From Oncomelania hupensis (taxonomy: Eukaryota; Mollusca; Gastropoda; Littorinimorpha; Pomatiopsidae): a stretch of 64,000 nucleotides of DNA. The first letter of the stretch is position 1. Each line of letters opens with the position of its first letter. Location: contig CM072527.1 in NCBI GenBank assembly GCA_036898135.1, forward strand, positions 30,753,555-30,817,554, given 5' to 3'. A program made the translations under genes and the position numbers. Of the stretch, positions 22,085 through 33,612 are shown piece by piece. The notes beneath the pieces are model-generated. The model was not told where the DNA came from and ran no database searches. It saw nothing but the letters and a program-made list of their open reading frames with translations.

Positions 22085-22925
22085 GCAGAGTATTTGACTC
22101 CCGCCTATCGGCCCAACCCGAACTGTTATTTTCATGTATCCCTCGTAAGAAGGACATACAAATATTTGTCCTGCAAGGCGGAAATGCGTGTTGATGGTAA
22201 ACCGTTTTTTTTTCTCTCTACACGTCATTGCCACCGACTTGCATAAAAGGCCTGCCGACAATGTAGTCCTGCTCATCACCAAAAGCAGAAAATGAATGGT
22301 CAGGCGTGGAGAACATATGCCGTGTTCCGTGTTGCCTTGTCCTGAATAACCCAATGGCCACACCAAAGGATTCTGCATAGCAGGAGCAACCCAAGGCTAA
22401 ACTAACCAACAAATGGAAGGTAGACAATCCATCCCAAGCTTGAACCAGTCGCCTCCCTTTCCGCCACATTAGTTGTTTGTGTAAACGAGCGGAGTATTTG
22501 ACTCACGCCTCTCGACCACGACCTTGAGAACACGGCCCGACAAAACTGCTAATTTCATTTATCCCTCGCAAAGTAATAACATCAAACTTTTTGCCTTAGA
22601 AGGCAGGGAAGCGTGTTGATAGTAAACCGGTTTGCCAGCTACTAGTGCCACGACACTCTCTACAAGTCATTGCCACTGACATGCATGAAATGCCTGCCGA
22701 CAATGTAGTCCTGCTCACCACCAAAAGCAGAAGACGAATGGTCAGGCGGGGAGAACTACCTATGTCGTGTCGTCTTGTCCTGCATAACCAAATGGCCACA
22801 CCAAAGGATTCTGCACAGCAGGAGCCACCCAAGACCAGACCAAACAATAAATGGAAGGTAGAGCATCTCTCTCTCAAGCGTGAACCAGTCGCCTCCCATT
22901 CCTCCACAAATCCAACAGCTCAAAT
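22085..22925 (+). repeat. Tandem duplication of about 420 bp
   Basis: Copies at about 22085-22480 and 22492-22920 share GAGTATTTGACTC, GCGTGTTGAT(G/A)GTAAACC, TGCCGACAATGTAGTCCTGC, AATGGCCACACCAAAGGATT and GAACCAGTCGCCTCCC in order. The second copy keeps a 120-codon frame on the + strand (22645-23016) and the first copy has stops in the equivalent frame. No known protein motif was recognised. Confidence 0.8.
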
Positions 22926-23024
22926 CGAATCATGTCCTCGTGGTTTCCCAGTTCGAAACAGGTACGTCTGGAACTTCCACTGCCTGCGCCCAGTCAGTCT
23001 CTATTCACTGACCTAACATCTTCT

Positions 23025-23565
23025 CTCAATGGGGAAGGTGCCATACTACAGAACAATAATGCCGGACCCCACCGAGCGCGTATCGTCAATGACTTCCTGC
23101 AGCAGCAGCACGTCATAAGGATGGATTGGCCGGCTCGAACACCCGATTTGAACCCCATAGAATATCTGTGGGATGTCTTGGGTCGACAGACACGGGCAAA
23201 CCTCCCTCCAGGAGCTAATCTTGAAGGTCTGGCCCAAGTTCTCCAGCAAGAGTGGTTGGCCATCCCAGGAAACATCCTCCATAACCTAATACGGTCCATG
23301 AGACAACGATGCCAAGACTGCATTGATGCAAACGGTGGCCACACCCGATACTGACTCTATAGATTTTTTTTCTGAAGTTTTGATTTTGTAAATGAGGGGT
23401 ATGTCCAGTTAAATTGAATTTACTCGAATTTTAAGCGACTGATGTCTAAAATCTTTTTTGTTATTGATGCAGAAATGATTGCAATAAAATATGATGAACT
23501 AATAAATTGAATTCGTGTTTCTGACCCATATGTCCAAGTGGCCCTTGTATTATTTTGAGTAGTAT
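23025..23565 (+). pseudogene. Tc1-type transposase, C-terminal half plus terminal repeat
   Basis: Reads GEGAILQNNNAGPHRARIV, then WPARTPDLNPIEYLWD, and ends GGHTRY and a stop at 23352-23354. In Tc1/mariner DD34E transposases the second catalytic Asp is in the DNA-PH motif; here it is Asn. The last Glu (PIEYLW) is present. The N-terminal half is missing. The 3' flank to about 23565 matches 56003-56229 inverted, ending with the inverted-repeat end TTATTTTGAGTAGTA. Same family as the split element at 56003-63995. Confidence 0.88.
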
Positions 23566-23567
23566 AG

Positions 23568-23830
23568 TATCCCCACTTTCTGGAAATTTAGTGCTTTAAA
23601 TTCCCACTGTCGCTGTCTTTCTCATTTGCCATTTCTCATTCCTGCTCTGTTCTATCAATCTGCTATACTATCTTCTTCTTCGCTAGACCAGTCACCTACC
23701 TTTTTTCTTGAAAACTCTTCCGGGACAAGACTCCTTATTGTGTATGAGATCTGTTGGATCAGCTTGGGAATATTGGACGCTTTCTGCCAGGTGGTCACTA
23801 GGGCTTCCTATGATGTTATTATTTAGAAGA
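23568..23830 (+). mobile_element. R3 retroposon, 5' part
   Basis: Starts TAGTATCCCCACTTTCTGGA directly after the Tc1 end and matches 48125-48385. The 3' half with the pentamer tail is absent. Confidence 0.8.
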
Positions 23831-25432
23831 GTATCCCTGTATAGAGGGAGAAGCCTCGGCAAATCTTAGCTACGCTGTAAGAGCCACTACTTGTAAGCAC
23901 TTGACGTCACACTCTGCAGGACCGAAGTCCCAGAGGACAGTCCACTTCATGTAGAAAACAAGAAGAAAAAAAAGAACTGCCTCGGACGGAAAAGGTCACG
24001 CGCTGCGTTGCAAGACCTGCGAGTGTCAAAGTCAAGTCAGGTCAAGTGCACAAATCTTTATTCCCCAAACTAGGAGAATTAATACAGCACATTGCATCTC
24101 AGCAAATAAGACAAGGAAAGAAAAGTGGCTTGTGATCGTGGCTATCTTGACCTAGTCGCAAATAACCTGCGAGATGGTCCGTGCTCAACGAGCTAGATTC
24201 TCGCAACAGCCTGGGTCTCGCGTTCTCGGGTTTTCCCTTGCGTCTTACAACTGACCCTTGAACACTTGAGCTAAGGTTACTATAACTCTCGCCTTCACTC
24301 CTGTCTTTTATTTGTGGCATGCCTCTCTGTTATCACAAGTGTCTGTCATTCGCTGCTGCAACGAAACCAAGGAGCCCACGACTCAAGAAGTTTGTTAACA
24401 TAAAACATGTAAGGTGGGGACGAGATTCACCGAGGGCGTCTGATAATTAGGCAGCACCGCAGGCACCATCTTCCCGATTTGATAATAGACTGAAGTGTGG
24501 TCATGGGTGTGTATGCCAGCGACGCCACCGAATTCTTCGACCTTTCTACAGAGAAACGCGTGATTGACCTATCTACCAGAGAAACGCGTAATTGTATTTG
24601 ACGTTGGGGGGTCAAAATAATTAGCTTTCTGCGTCTCAGCCCACCAAGAGACGTAAAACTAGTGCGACTGCGGCATTTGAAAACGTAGCGTCGTGCAAAT
24701 GTTTTCCATCTTTTTGTTGCATCAGAAACTGTTGAGCTACGGTCAGCTGGTAGAGTGTTCTTTAATTCGATTTTACTGACTATTTCAAATAGCCTGCTTA
24801 ACCCGTTTATTGTGGGAATGCATAGGCTATTACGCTATCATTTATCCCCATTGCCGCAGTCAAGTTTCCAGTACATAAGATTTCATTGTTAGGGAATTTT
24901 GTCAGTTTTAAGATCATTCGCGCTCAAACGGTTTTGATAGACCCAAGCCTATGGAAGCTCTTGAGCTGGAAAAACGCAACATAATATCGATTTACTAAAA
25001 CTAATTAAAAGCTCTGGTCGTAGTAATTTTGACTGTTGGTTGGTGGACACCAATTTACTTCTTCGGTTGCTACAAGTGAAGTTGTTTCCTCTACAACACT
25101 TAGAACACTTGTTGTTGTGGTCAGGCTGAGCGCATCTTTTATTTTTGACTACAGTTTTAAGCGTTCAGGTTTTCGACAGCCAGGCAATTTATAATGATGA
25201 TGATGTCACATTCGCTGACGTCGGTATTGCCCGTGGCTTGTGACGTCAAAGGAATCACAGTCGTTTTCGTCTTCTTCACAATTCTTCTTCATACAGACGC
25301 AGGTACGGTACGACACTTTCTGTCATTCCAGCCCCGACCCGTTGTTTTAGCTGGAGTTGTTTGTTTGGTGTAGTAGAATTGTTGTAGGCTAGATGGAGTT
25401 TCCTTGCAAGATGGTCTTTGCAAGGCCAGATG
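23831..25432. other. No gene seen
   Basis: 1.6 kb of unique-looking sequence on both strands, with no exon, repeat copy or open frame that I can support. Confidence 0.5.
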
Positions 25433-26604
25433 CTCTTTACGTGCATTTTAATTTGAGTCTCTTTAGACTGAAATTTTAATTTGAGTCTCTTTACGTGCAT
25501 TTTAATTTGAGTCTCTTTACGTGCATTTTAATTTGAGTCTCTTTAGACTGAAATTTTAATTTGAGTCTCTTTACGTGCATTTTAAATTGAGTCTCTTTAG
25601 ACTGAAATTTTAATTTGAGTCTCTTTACGTGCATTTTAATTTGAGTCTCTTTAGACTGAAAGTTTAATTTGAGTCTCTTTACGTGCATTTTAATTTGAGT
25701 CTCTTTACGTGCATTTTAATTTGAGTCTCTTTAGACTGAAATTTTAATTTGAGTCTCTTTACGTGCATTTTAATTTGAGTCTCTTTAGACTGAAATTTTA
25801 ATTTGAGTCTCTTTACGTGCATTTTAATTTGAGTCTCTTTAGACTTAAATTTTAATTTGAGTCTCTTTACGTGCATTTTAATTTGAGTCTCTTTAGACTG
25901 AAATTTTAATTTGAGTCTCTTTAGACTGAAATTTTAATTTGAGTCTCTTTACGTGAATGTTCATTTGAGTGTATTTAGACTGACATTTTAATTTGAATCT
26001 CTATAGGGGCATTTTTATTTGAGTCTCTTTAGATGCATTGTAATTTGAGTCTCCTTAGACTGAAATTTTAATTTGAATATCTTTACCTGCATTTTAATTT
26101 GAGTCTCTTTAGATGCATTTTAATTTGAGTCTCATTAGTCTGAAATTTTAATTTGAATCTCTTTACGTGCATTTAAATTTGAGTCTCTTTAGATGCATTT
26201 TAATTTGAGTCTCTTTAGACTGAAATTTTAATTGGAGTCCCTTTACGTGCATTTTAATTTGAGTCTCTTTAGACTGAAATTTTAATTTGAATGTCTTTAC
26301 CTGCATTTTAATTTGAGTCTCTTTAGACTGAAATTTAAATTTGTGTCTTTTTACGTGCATTTTAATTTGAGTGTGTCTTTAGACTGAAATTTTAATTTGA
26401 GTCTTTTTACGTGCATTTTATTTTGAGTCTTTTTAGTCTCTTTACATGCTTTTAATTTGAGTCTCTTTAGACTGAAATTTTAATTTGAATCTCTTTACTT
26501 GCATTTTAATTTGAGTCTCTTTAAACTGAAATTTTAATTTGATTCTTTTTAAACTGAAATTTTAATTTCAGGCTCTTTACATTAATTTTAATATGAGTCT
26601 CTCT
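25433..26604 (+). repeat. Minisatellite with alternating 26- and 28-bp units
   Basis: Every unit contains TTTTAATTTGAGTCTCTTTA. Units then continue either CGTGCA (26 bp) or GACTGAAA (28 bp), and the two types mostly alternate, giving a 54-base higher-order repeat. Units are nearly identical to about 25950 and clearly degenerate after that. Several 65-codon frames on the - strand are artefacts. Confidence 0.96.
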
Positions 26605-27131
26605 TTTCGTCTCTGTTCGTTTTTTACAAAAATGTAATTAGGCTTATTTCTACAGTTTCTAATAAATTACTATTTGCTTGTTGTCGTTGTTGTTGCTGCT
26701 GTTGTCCTTTTACCCTAACTTTATTTTGAATCTCTTTATATTAATTTTAATGTAATTACTTCTTCAGTTTTTTAATTAATGATTTTTTGCTGGTTGTAGT
26801 TGTTGTTTTTGTTTTTATAATTTATGAATTCACTGCATACATACGTGTTACATACGACAATAGTACATGTCAAAACAATTTCATTAGCATGTAATTCTTT
26901 GGTTTGTTGAAGTTTGTGTAACAGCTCTGAATGCTTTCCTTTAGTGAAGTTTGGTTTTGGTGTGTATATGTTTACCCGATCACCCTGTTCGAATCCCTTG
27001 GTGGGCAAGAGAAAAGTGGACGTTTGTCACGGTCTCCATTGGCAGTTTGATGGCTCTGATGGTTCAGTGCTGATTTAGGTCTCTATCCCCATCTTTTGTG
27101 GGATGTTTGACGCCGCCTGCCGTGTGGCCAA

Positions 27132-27133
<2 letters not shown>
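26605..27133. other. No gene seen
   Basis: AT-rich spacer between the minisatellite and a GT tract. A 78-codon - strand frame has no recognisable motif. Confidence 0.5.

Positions 27134-27226
<93 letters not shown>
27134..27226 (+). repeat. (GT)n microsatellite
   Basis: About 45 GT units with one TTGG interruption. Confidence 0.95.
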
Positions 27227-27227
<1 letters not shown>

Positions 27228-27298
27228 ACTTTAAACTTTAATGTACGTTTATTCATTCATTCTTTTGTATGTTTGGCTGCTGTATTGATTATAGTCGG

Positions 27299-27411
27299 CA
27301 AGAAGAAGCAGAAGAAGAAGACGAAGAAGAAGAAGAAGAAGAAGAAGAAGAAGAAGAAGAAGAAGAAGAAGAAGAAGAAGAAGGAGGAGGAGGAGGAGGA
27401 GGAGAAAAGAA

Positions 27412-27453
<42 letters not shown>

Positions 27454-27454
27454 A
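27299..27454 (+). repeat. Purine tract: (GAA)n, (GGA)n, (GAAA)n
   Basis: One strand is purely purine for about 150 bases, changing from AAG to GAG to AAAG units. Mirror symmetry makes it a candidate for triplex (H-DNA) structure. Confidence 0.95.
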
Positions 27455-27827
27455 TTGTCTTTGAAACTGCCCCCCGCCCCTCCCCTCACTTGTGAACAGC
27501 AGGCAACAACCATATTGGTGAGAGAAAGCTTATGTGTTAGCCTGACCTCGTAAATCTTGACCTGGAAATTCTCTGCCACGCATGTGACCCGGAAGCTGCT
27601 AATTAGCTAAGGCGGAGTGTCCGAGACAGCCTGTAAATAGGTTTTGAATGCCAGTCAAATGGGATGGTTGTGAATGGTCACACAATGGGCATAGGGATAA
27701 CCATGGACCTTTATTACAAAGGTCCATGGGGTTAGATATATTGGAGGTAGGGCTTAGGGTTGAGAATGTGTGTGGGTGGAGAAGAGGGGTGAGGGGCGGG
27801 GATGGTGGGTGATGAAAGACAAAGATC

Positions 27828-27830
<3 letters not shown>

Positions 27831-27891
<61 letters not shown>

Positions 27892-27892
27892 T
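27831..27892 (+). repeat. (AAT)n microsatellite
   Basis: About 20 AAT units ending exactly where a LINE fragment begins. Confidence 0.95.
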
Positions 27893-28140
27893 TGGCCACA
27901 TCACCAGAGTATCAAGTCTTGCAAAGACCATCCTGCTAGGCACTGTGCAAGGAGGCAGAAGAGGGAAACAGAAAAAGAGGTGGGAGGAAAACATTCGAGA
28001 ATGGACGGGCTTGACATTGAGCGAAGCCATGAGGGTTGCTGAGGAGAGAGAAAAATTGAGTATGCTGGTTATACGTTCATCTTTGGTGCCCCAAGAGACT
28101 TCTGAGTTACGGGATTGGATAGAATAGGATAGGATTAAGC
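27890..28140 (+). pseudogene. LINE reverse transcriptase, C-terminal fragment
   Basis: Encodes GHITRVSSLAKTILLGTVQG, then RRGKQKKRWEENIREWTGL and SEAMRVAEEREK, then a stop at 28125-28127. A GGATAG-type short tandem tail follows. The same C-terminal block is at 36470, 37600-37830, 47735 (inverted) and 48970-49190. It is a non-LTR retrotransposon of a clade I do not assign. Confidence 0.85.
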
Positions 28141-28234
28141 GCCTTAAGTCCTTAATCAGGCTCAAAGATCTGTGACGTACACGCTCACATGTTACAGACA
28201 CTCCTACACACACAACAAACCCACATTCATCACT

Positions 28235-28460
28235 CAAGTCATGTCAAGGAAAATCGCTATTGGAAGACGAAATGGGAAATCGAATGTTATTTTGAAAGTT
28301 TAGATTGACTGCATCCAACACCTTTTATTGAAGAGAGAGAAGGAAACCGGAGTTCCCGGAGAAAACCCTCGGGGACCTAAAAAGTCTCCATAAGTTTGTC
28401 CCTTGCGGGAATCGAACCCGCGACCTTCGGCGACTTACCCACTGCACCACTATGCAGAGA
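28235..28460 (-). mobile_element. SINE family B (tRNA-headed)
   Basis: On the - strand it has an A-box-like TGGTGCAGTGGGTAAGTCGC, then a B-box GGGTTCGATTCCCGC, then a body with CCGAGGGTTTTCTCCGGGAA and CTCTTCAATAAAAGGTG. The body is shared with 32015-32185 (+), 42890-43110 (-) and 46085-46240 (+). Confidence 0.82.
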
Positions 28461-28599
28461 TGGAATGATGAGAAGCCTTAAAACGTAGCGACACGTACAA
28501 TAGTAAGCGACACTTGGACACCAGTAGGCTTCACATGACGCACCTACCATATGGGAATTATTTAAAATGTAAAATAAAATTGTTTGGGCCCAAAAAAAT

Positions 28600-28674
28600 G
28601 TCTGTTTACCACACGTAACTGAATAATTGTGTCACGCCACTGTGACTTCACTGCAATCACCTAGTCTGTTTACG
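28600..28674 (+). repeat. Short templated insertion flanked by a 10-bp repeat
   Basis: GTCTGTTTAC occurs on both sides of about 54 bases that are an exact copy of 29724-29780 (it includes GTGTCACGCCACTGTGACTT). See the finding for this locus. Confidence 0.8.
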
Positions 28675-28889
28675 GCGTCCCGATCGACCCTAATTTTTTG
28701 GCCCGACCCTAAACTTTTTTGGGGGATCGTCTGAAAATAAAAAGGAAACAAGCCCAAAAAATCGCACCCGAGGTGGAAAAAGGTTATTTATATATGCCGA
28801 CCTACCGACTCTATTTTGTTCCTGTGATATCGTAAACAGACATATTTTTTTTTTGTCCTTATATATCTTTTATTATTTTATTTTATTAT

Positions 28890-29029
28890 TATTGTGTGTT
28901 GTGTGTGTTGTATGTATGTGTATGGGTAGTGTGTGTGTGATACATTATGTGTGTATGTGTTGTGTGTGGTATATTATATGTGTGTGTGTTGTAGTATGTG
29001 TGTGTTGTTGGTTGTGGTAGTATAGATAT

Positions 29030-29073
<44 letters not shown>
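28890..29073 (+). repeat. TG-rich low-complexity tract
   Basis: Degenerate TGTG/TATG repeats ending in a pure (GT)n run at 29035-29073. Confidence 0.9.
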
Positions 29074-29074
<1 letters not shown>

Positions 29075-29417
29075 TGGTTTTTATAATAGAGTTGTATTCA
29101 TGTTCACTTAGTATATATGTGTGGTTTATGAATTATAGTCATGAATTATAGTAATAGGTAAAACGCTTGTACATTATCACACTGACATTGTAATGCCCTG
29201 AAGAAGGTTATTAAAACCGAAAATTTGGCAATTCAAATTGAGTGGATAACATGTTGTCGTTTTTAAAGTGTTTATATATATAAATGAAAGTCTGATGTAC
29301 ATGTTCGGATTATTCGGATCGAAGAGAATTTTTACTGTAGTGCGTCCTTAGTTACTTCGGGTTTCTCGCGCGTGTAGCCTGTGTTATGTGCATGTCTCCA
29401 GGTGGGTTGCCTGTTGT

Positions 29418-29470
29418 TGTGTGTGTGTGTGTGTGTGTTTGTGTACCTGTGTGTGTGTGTGTGTGTGTTT
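29418..29470 (+). repeat. (GT)n microsatellite
   Basis: Two GT runs separated by TTGTGTACCT. Confidence 0.9.
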
Positions 29471-29860
29471 AAGAATGAGTATTGGCTATGCATGCCTTCA
29501 AACAATCCACCTGCACCACGCTCACCCAGCACCGGCATGTTGAAATGGTTTCACTGTGACTTCCCTCGAAGCATTTTAATGACGGGTCACTTCAACAAAG
29601 GAATCTCCCAGTCACTTCACTGACGGTGCATGAACACTTCAGTTAGTTCAAGGAGGTGACCAACATTACTCGGTGACCTCACTGTATTATTTCACTTCCA
29701 CAACCCCATGAGCTGCGCCACACCACACGTAACTGAATAATTGTGTCACGCCACTGTGACTTCACTGCAATCACCTAGTCACTTCCTTTACGAATTACGC
29801 CATTTCTGTGACGTCATCGATTCTATATTTTAAAAAAATTCTGTGTAAATGACGTCACAG

Positions 29861-29962
29861 CGACGTGTCCCCAGCCGTGCCTATCTGGGCTGTGTGACGA
29901 GGCTACTGGAAACTGTGTGGTGGATTGGGACGGATCGGGATTGGATTCTGTGTTACCCCAAG
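29861..29962 (+). CDS. EGF-repeat (MEGF-type) gene, first visible exon
   Basis: Acceptor GTCACAG and donor GTAAAA; the exon is phase 1 at both ends and 102 bases long. It encodes TCPQPCLSGLCDEATGNCVV, four cysteines in the C---C----C-----GxC pattern of the second half of an MEGF/laminin-type EGF repeat, then a unique stretch ending LDSVLPQ. Phase, strand and cysteine pattern match exons at 34083 and 36700, so I assign them to one gene. The other exons are 34083-34232, 36700-36837, 37905-37964 and 38773-38900. The exons encoding the signal peptide and any earlier repeats were not found upstream. Confidence 0.65.
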
Positions 29963-30031
29963 GTAAAAGCAAATATCACAATTCCAATAACAATATCAAC
30001 AATAGCAGCAACAACATCATTATCATATTAT

Positions 30032-30037
30032 CATCAC

Positions 30038-30107
<70 letters not shown>

Positions 30108-30132
30108 GTCGTCGTCGTCATCATCATCATCT
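30032..30132 (+). repeat. (CAT)n microsatellite
   Basis: About 30 ATC/CAT units with a CGT run near 30106. It starts 70 bases inside the intron after the EGF exon. Confidence 0.95.
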
Positions 30133-30246
30133 TCACCTGCATGTTTGGATGGGACACATCCGGTGTTGCCTTTAAGTAGGTAACAATAGCAGCAACAATA
30201 TCATTACCGTTATCGTCATTGTCGTCTCCCTCCTCCTTCCCCTTAT

Positions 30247-30261
30247 CATCATCATCGTCGC

Positions 30262-30316
<55 letters not shown>

Positions 30317-30342
30317 GTCGTCGTCGTCGTCGTCGTCGTCGC

Positions 30343-30373
<31 letters not shown>

Positions 30374-30402
30374 GTCGTCGTCGTCGTCGTCGCCATCATC
30401 AT
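30247..30402 (+). repeat. (ATC)n/(GTC)n microsatellite
   Basis: Alternating blocks of ATC and GTC units, interrupted by GCC. Confidence 0.95.
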
Positions 30403-30724
30403 CTCTTACATATGTGCTAATCAAGCACGAAGTCATTCAACATGGTGAGTTCAAACCTTTTTTTCTTCTTCTCCAACTAAGCAAGATAAAGAAAGCAAAA
30501 ACGCAGCAACCATGCATTCTCTCCCTTTAGCTGAACCAAAATCTGTGTAAATGTGATTTTTGTACTTCTCCTTGTTGTTGTTGTTGTTGTTGTTGTTGTT
30601 TTGGTCGCTGATCTTATTTTGTCAAACATTTGTTCTTATCAGCGACTGATAAGAACAAATTGTTGCTGCGGTGTCGTGAGGGAAAGTACCGACAAAGTGA
30701 ACTTCAAACCGGAGGCAGTAGTAG

Positions 30725-30945
30725 CTTACTCATATCCCAGACAGGGGGAGTGCTGGCTATACAAATACACACAGCAAGTTAGGTCCTTTACTCCTCCATT
30801 CCCGGTCGCACAGGATTGTGCTCAGTCGTCTGGGCGACAGACGAAGCGCCCAAAGGCTGCAAGTGAGCGCCTTGAGTTAGACGCTGCATATATGCCAGCG
30901 CCCTGAGCACCTCTTGAGCTGGAAAAGCGCTAAATCAGAACTGCT
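30725..30945 (+). mobile_element. SINE family A, 3' half
   Basis: Runs from AGTGCTGGCTATACAAATAC through CAGGATTGTGCTCAGTCGTC to CTTGAGCTGGAAAAGCGCTA, the same order as 53400-53600. This shows that the two blocks seen separately elsewhere belong to one SINE. Confidence 0.85.
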
Positions 30946-31784
30946 CTTTGAGCCTGACGTGGCTAACAAAATGTAGGAGTAAGGTTGTCCTCCATGTATA
31001 CGCATTTCGCTATATTAATTTTAGAATGTATATTTTATTGGCTTAATGTAACAAGAACACCTGGCTGCACCATTGCGATGTTTTGCTTTTTCCCATCTTT
31101 GACCACGCCATCTCCACAGATCCTTTTAACATTCACAGCGAGTGTTGCCTCATTGAAAAAAGGAATCTTACGACACAAACAAACAATTCTTGCGGAAAAT
31201 ATAGTTTGCTTTGGATTTATAAAAAAAATTCCGTCGTTTTTGTGTCTATTAATAGCAATGATTCGCCCACATGCTGGAGCTAAAATTAGCATCTAGCCCT
31301 GTCTGTAAGAGACAGAACCCGAAAAAACAATTGCTCGTAAAGTTTTTTTTCGGTTTAGGTTGATAAAATAGACCCTCAACCCTACCCCAGACCCCAAAGC
31401 CGCGTGATTCACTCAGAAATAGGGTCAAATGTCACGGCGGTACCGTTAAAACAGGGGAAATAACTCCCTGTCAGAACGGAAATGGAAAATTGAAATGTGA
31501 GCGGTTGGTTTGAGCAACGAAAGTTGCACTGTATCATTGTGTAATGTCATAACAATGTTAAATAGCTTTACAACAGATTGTATCTCAAGCTAGTCGTAAC
31601 CTAGCGTATCGAGACACTAACCACGCCTTTGCTTCACAGTCCTTTCCTTCCCTTCTGTTGCGCACGCCGTCAGATTCTCTCTCCCTCTTTCACTTAAAAG
31701 CATGTTGTCCCCCGCCACCGCGTCCACCACGAGCGGTTACCAGTTTACTTTTTATTTTTATTGTACATAATTTAAGTTTGGAAA

Positions 31785-31787
<3 letters not shown>

Positions 31788-31850
<63 letters not shown>

Positions 31851-31909
31851 CTGTCTCTCTATCTCTGTCTGTCTGTCTGTCTCTCTCTCTGTCTCTCTCT
31901 CTCTCTGTC

Positions 31910-31949
<40 letters not shown>

Positions 31950-31955
31950 GCTCTC
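31788..31955 (+). repeat. (CT)n/(CTGT)n microsatellite
   Basis: CT run followed by mixed CTCTGT and CTGT units. Confidence 0.95.
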
Positions 31956-32014
31956 TCTAATTTGGGTTGTCTTGTATTCCCGCAAAATGCCGAACCTTAT
32001 GTGATTTAGCTACG

Positions 32015-32185
32015 AGACAATTTAGGTCACCGAGGGTTTTCTCCGGGTACTCGATCGGTTTCCTTTCTCTCTTCAATAATGGTCTTGGACGCACTCAATC
32101 TAAAATTTCAAAAACAACAGTCGATTTCCTTTCCGTCTTCTAATAGCGATCTCCCTGCCTTTACACCATTTGTTTGAGTGATACA
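32015..32185 (+). mobile_element. SINE family B body, head missing
   Basis: ACCGAGGGTTTTCTCCGGGT, TTTCTCTCTTCAATAATGG and CTTCTAATAGCGATCT match the reverse complement of 28240-28375. Confidence 0.8.
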
Positions 32186-32189
32186 TGTG

Positions 32190-33100
32190 GGTTTTTTTCT
32201 GTGTAAATAGGAGAGCGGGTAAAACATGGGGATAATAAACATTCGCTAAAAGTGAATCTAAACGTTGCTTTTGAGCGTTCTAAATATCGTTTTCTAAAAG
32301 CATAGCTTATCTTTGAACACCTGTGCAGGTACACACCATTAAAAAATTAGCGTAGCATTGCCGACATTCTGTGACGCGTTGGCTGTGGATGACAAATGGC
32401 AGAGGATTGTGTACAAATGAAATAAGGTTACGCCAGACATGACTGCATCTATAGGGCCCCTTTGCTCCACTCGCGAGGAAGAAAGAGCGAAGCTTAACGT
32501 CCTTTGAAAAATGTTAAGGAAAAAAAAAACGGGGGTAAAGGCCGAAACCGATACTCCCTATCTTTTACTAACTAACAAGAAGAAGACGGACCAGGTCCGT
32601 CTCCGTTTTAAGTCCGGACGAGGAAGGGGCAGTCAACGTAAAAATATCTCTTACTAATAAAATGTATAAGGAAAAATCCCAATTTTAATAGGGAAATTTG
32701 ATAAAATACAAGATAAGATATAAGATATATATGTATAAGATAAAAAAAAATTAAAAGTTATTTATAAAATTATTTACATATACCAAGATTAAAAAGGCAA
32801 AAAAAGGCTTGTCATATTATTCCAAAATTAGACCAACGCAGAGCCGGCCTGTAATTTTAAAAAAAATCCATACCAATTTTACCACAATTTTAATAGAAAC
32901 ATTAAAAAGGAGAATTTCCTAATCTAAAAGCTTATACGATTATACGCTCCGTGGGAGACCCAATAAAAATAATATTAAATGTAAAAAAAAAAAAAAAAAA
33001 GTCTTGCGAGGATCCGATTGTCCTTTGGTTTTTTAAGGGAGACGACCAGTGTGTGTACAACACAAGCTATAAAGGCTCGTCTAAAGAGATGGGCTGGACG
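32190..33100. other. AT-rich spacer, no gene seen
   Basis: Contains poly-A runs at 32520, 32740 and 32982-33000. No exon, open frame or recognised repeat was found. Confidence 0.5.
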
Positions 33101-33103
33101 AGG

Positions 33104-33612
33104 GGCCGGGTAGCTCAGTTGGTAAGAGCGTCTTGCTAGTAACCGAAAGGTCGCTGGTTCGAATCCCGGATTGGTCAACGTGTGATCATATTATTTTCCC
33201 CTTTACCAACAACTGGCCCGCTGGTGTCAGTATAAATCGGTCCAGTAGTCACCTATATGCGAAAGTGTCGTGTGACTATAATCTACATACAAACAGATGG
33301 GCTGGAGTCCATTGATAACATGTTGGATAAAATCCGTGATAGTCGCTGTCCTCCATGGAATGAGGGAATGATAGGGAAGATTTATCTCCCCTTCTCTGCT
33401 GCCAATAGTTTGCCTTTGTGGATTAAGTTTGTGTCGTAGATACAGATGGTGTGTCATAGATACAGATGGTGTGTCGTAGATACAGATGGTGTGTCATAGA
33501 TACAGATGGTGTGCCATAGATACAGATGGTGTGCCATAGATACAGATGGTGTGCCATAGATACAGATGGTGTGCCATAGACACAGATGGTGTGCCATAGA
33601 TACAGATGGCCA
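33104..33612 (+). mobile_element. tRNA-like SINE ending in a 20-bp tandem tail
   Basis: Bases 33104-33175 look like a tRNA: A box TAGCTCAGTTGG at 33111-33122, D stem GCTC/GAGC, and B box GGTTCGAATCC at 33156-33166. The acceptor stem pairs only with several G-T wobbles, and the anticodon and T stems are mismatched, so it is tRNA-derived rather than a tRNA gene. The body (to about 33430) ends in about nine copies of a 20-bp unit, ATAGATACAGATGGTGTGCC (33431-33610), which may be the tail. Confidence 0.6.

Noticed and set aside
21938..22378. 146-codon - strand frame across the first tandem unit.
   Set aside because: It is not kept open in the equivalent strand and frame of the second unit and has no known motif.
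24099..24320. 73-codon - strand frame in the featureless 23.8-25.4 kb stretch.
   Set aside because: It has no motif, no splice context, and a length expected by chance.
25276..26360. Set of - strand frames reading MHVKRLKLKFQSKETQIK.
   Set aside because: They are produced by the 54-bp higher-order minisatellite, which is divisible by three.
33104..33175. Possible functional tRNA gene.
   Set aside because: A and B boxes are good, but the anticodon stem and T stem are mismatched and the acceptor stem relies on wobble pairs; it fits a tRNA-derived SINE better. The same holds for 28400-28455, 43019-43100 and 53185-53260.
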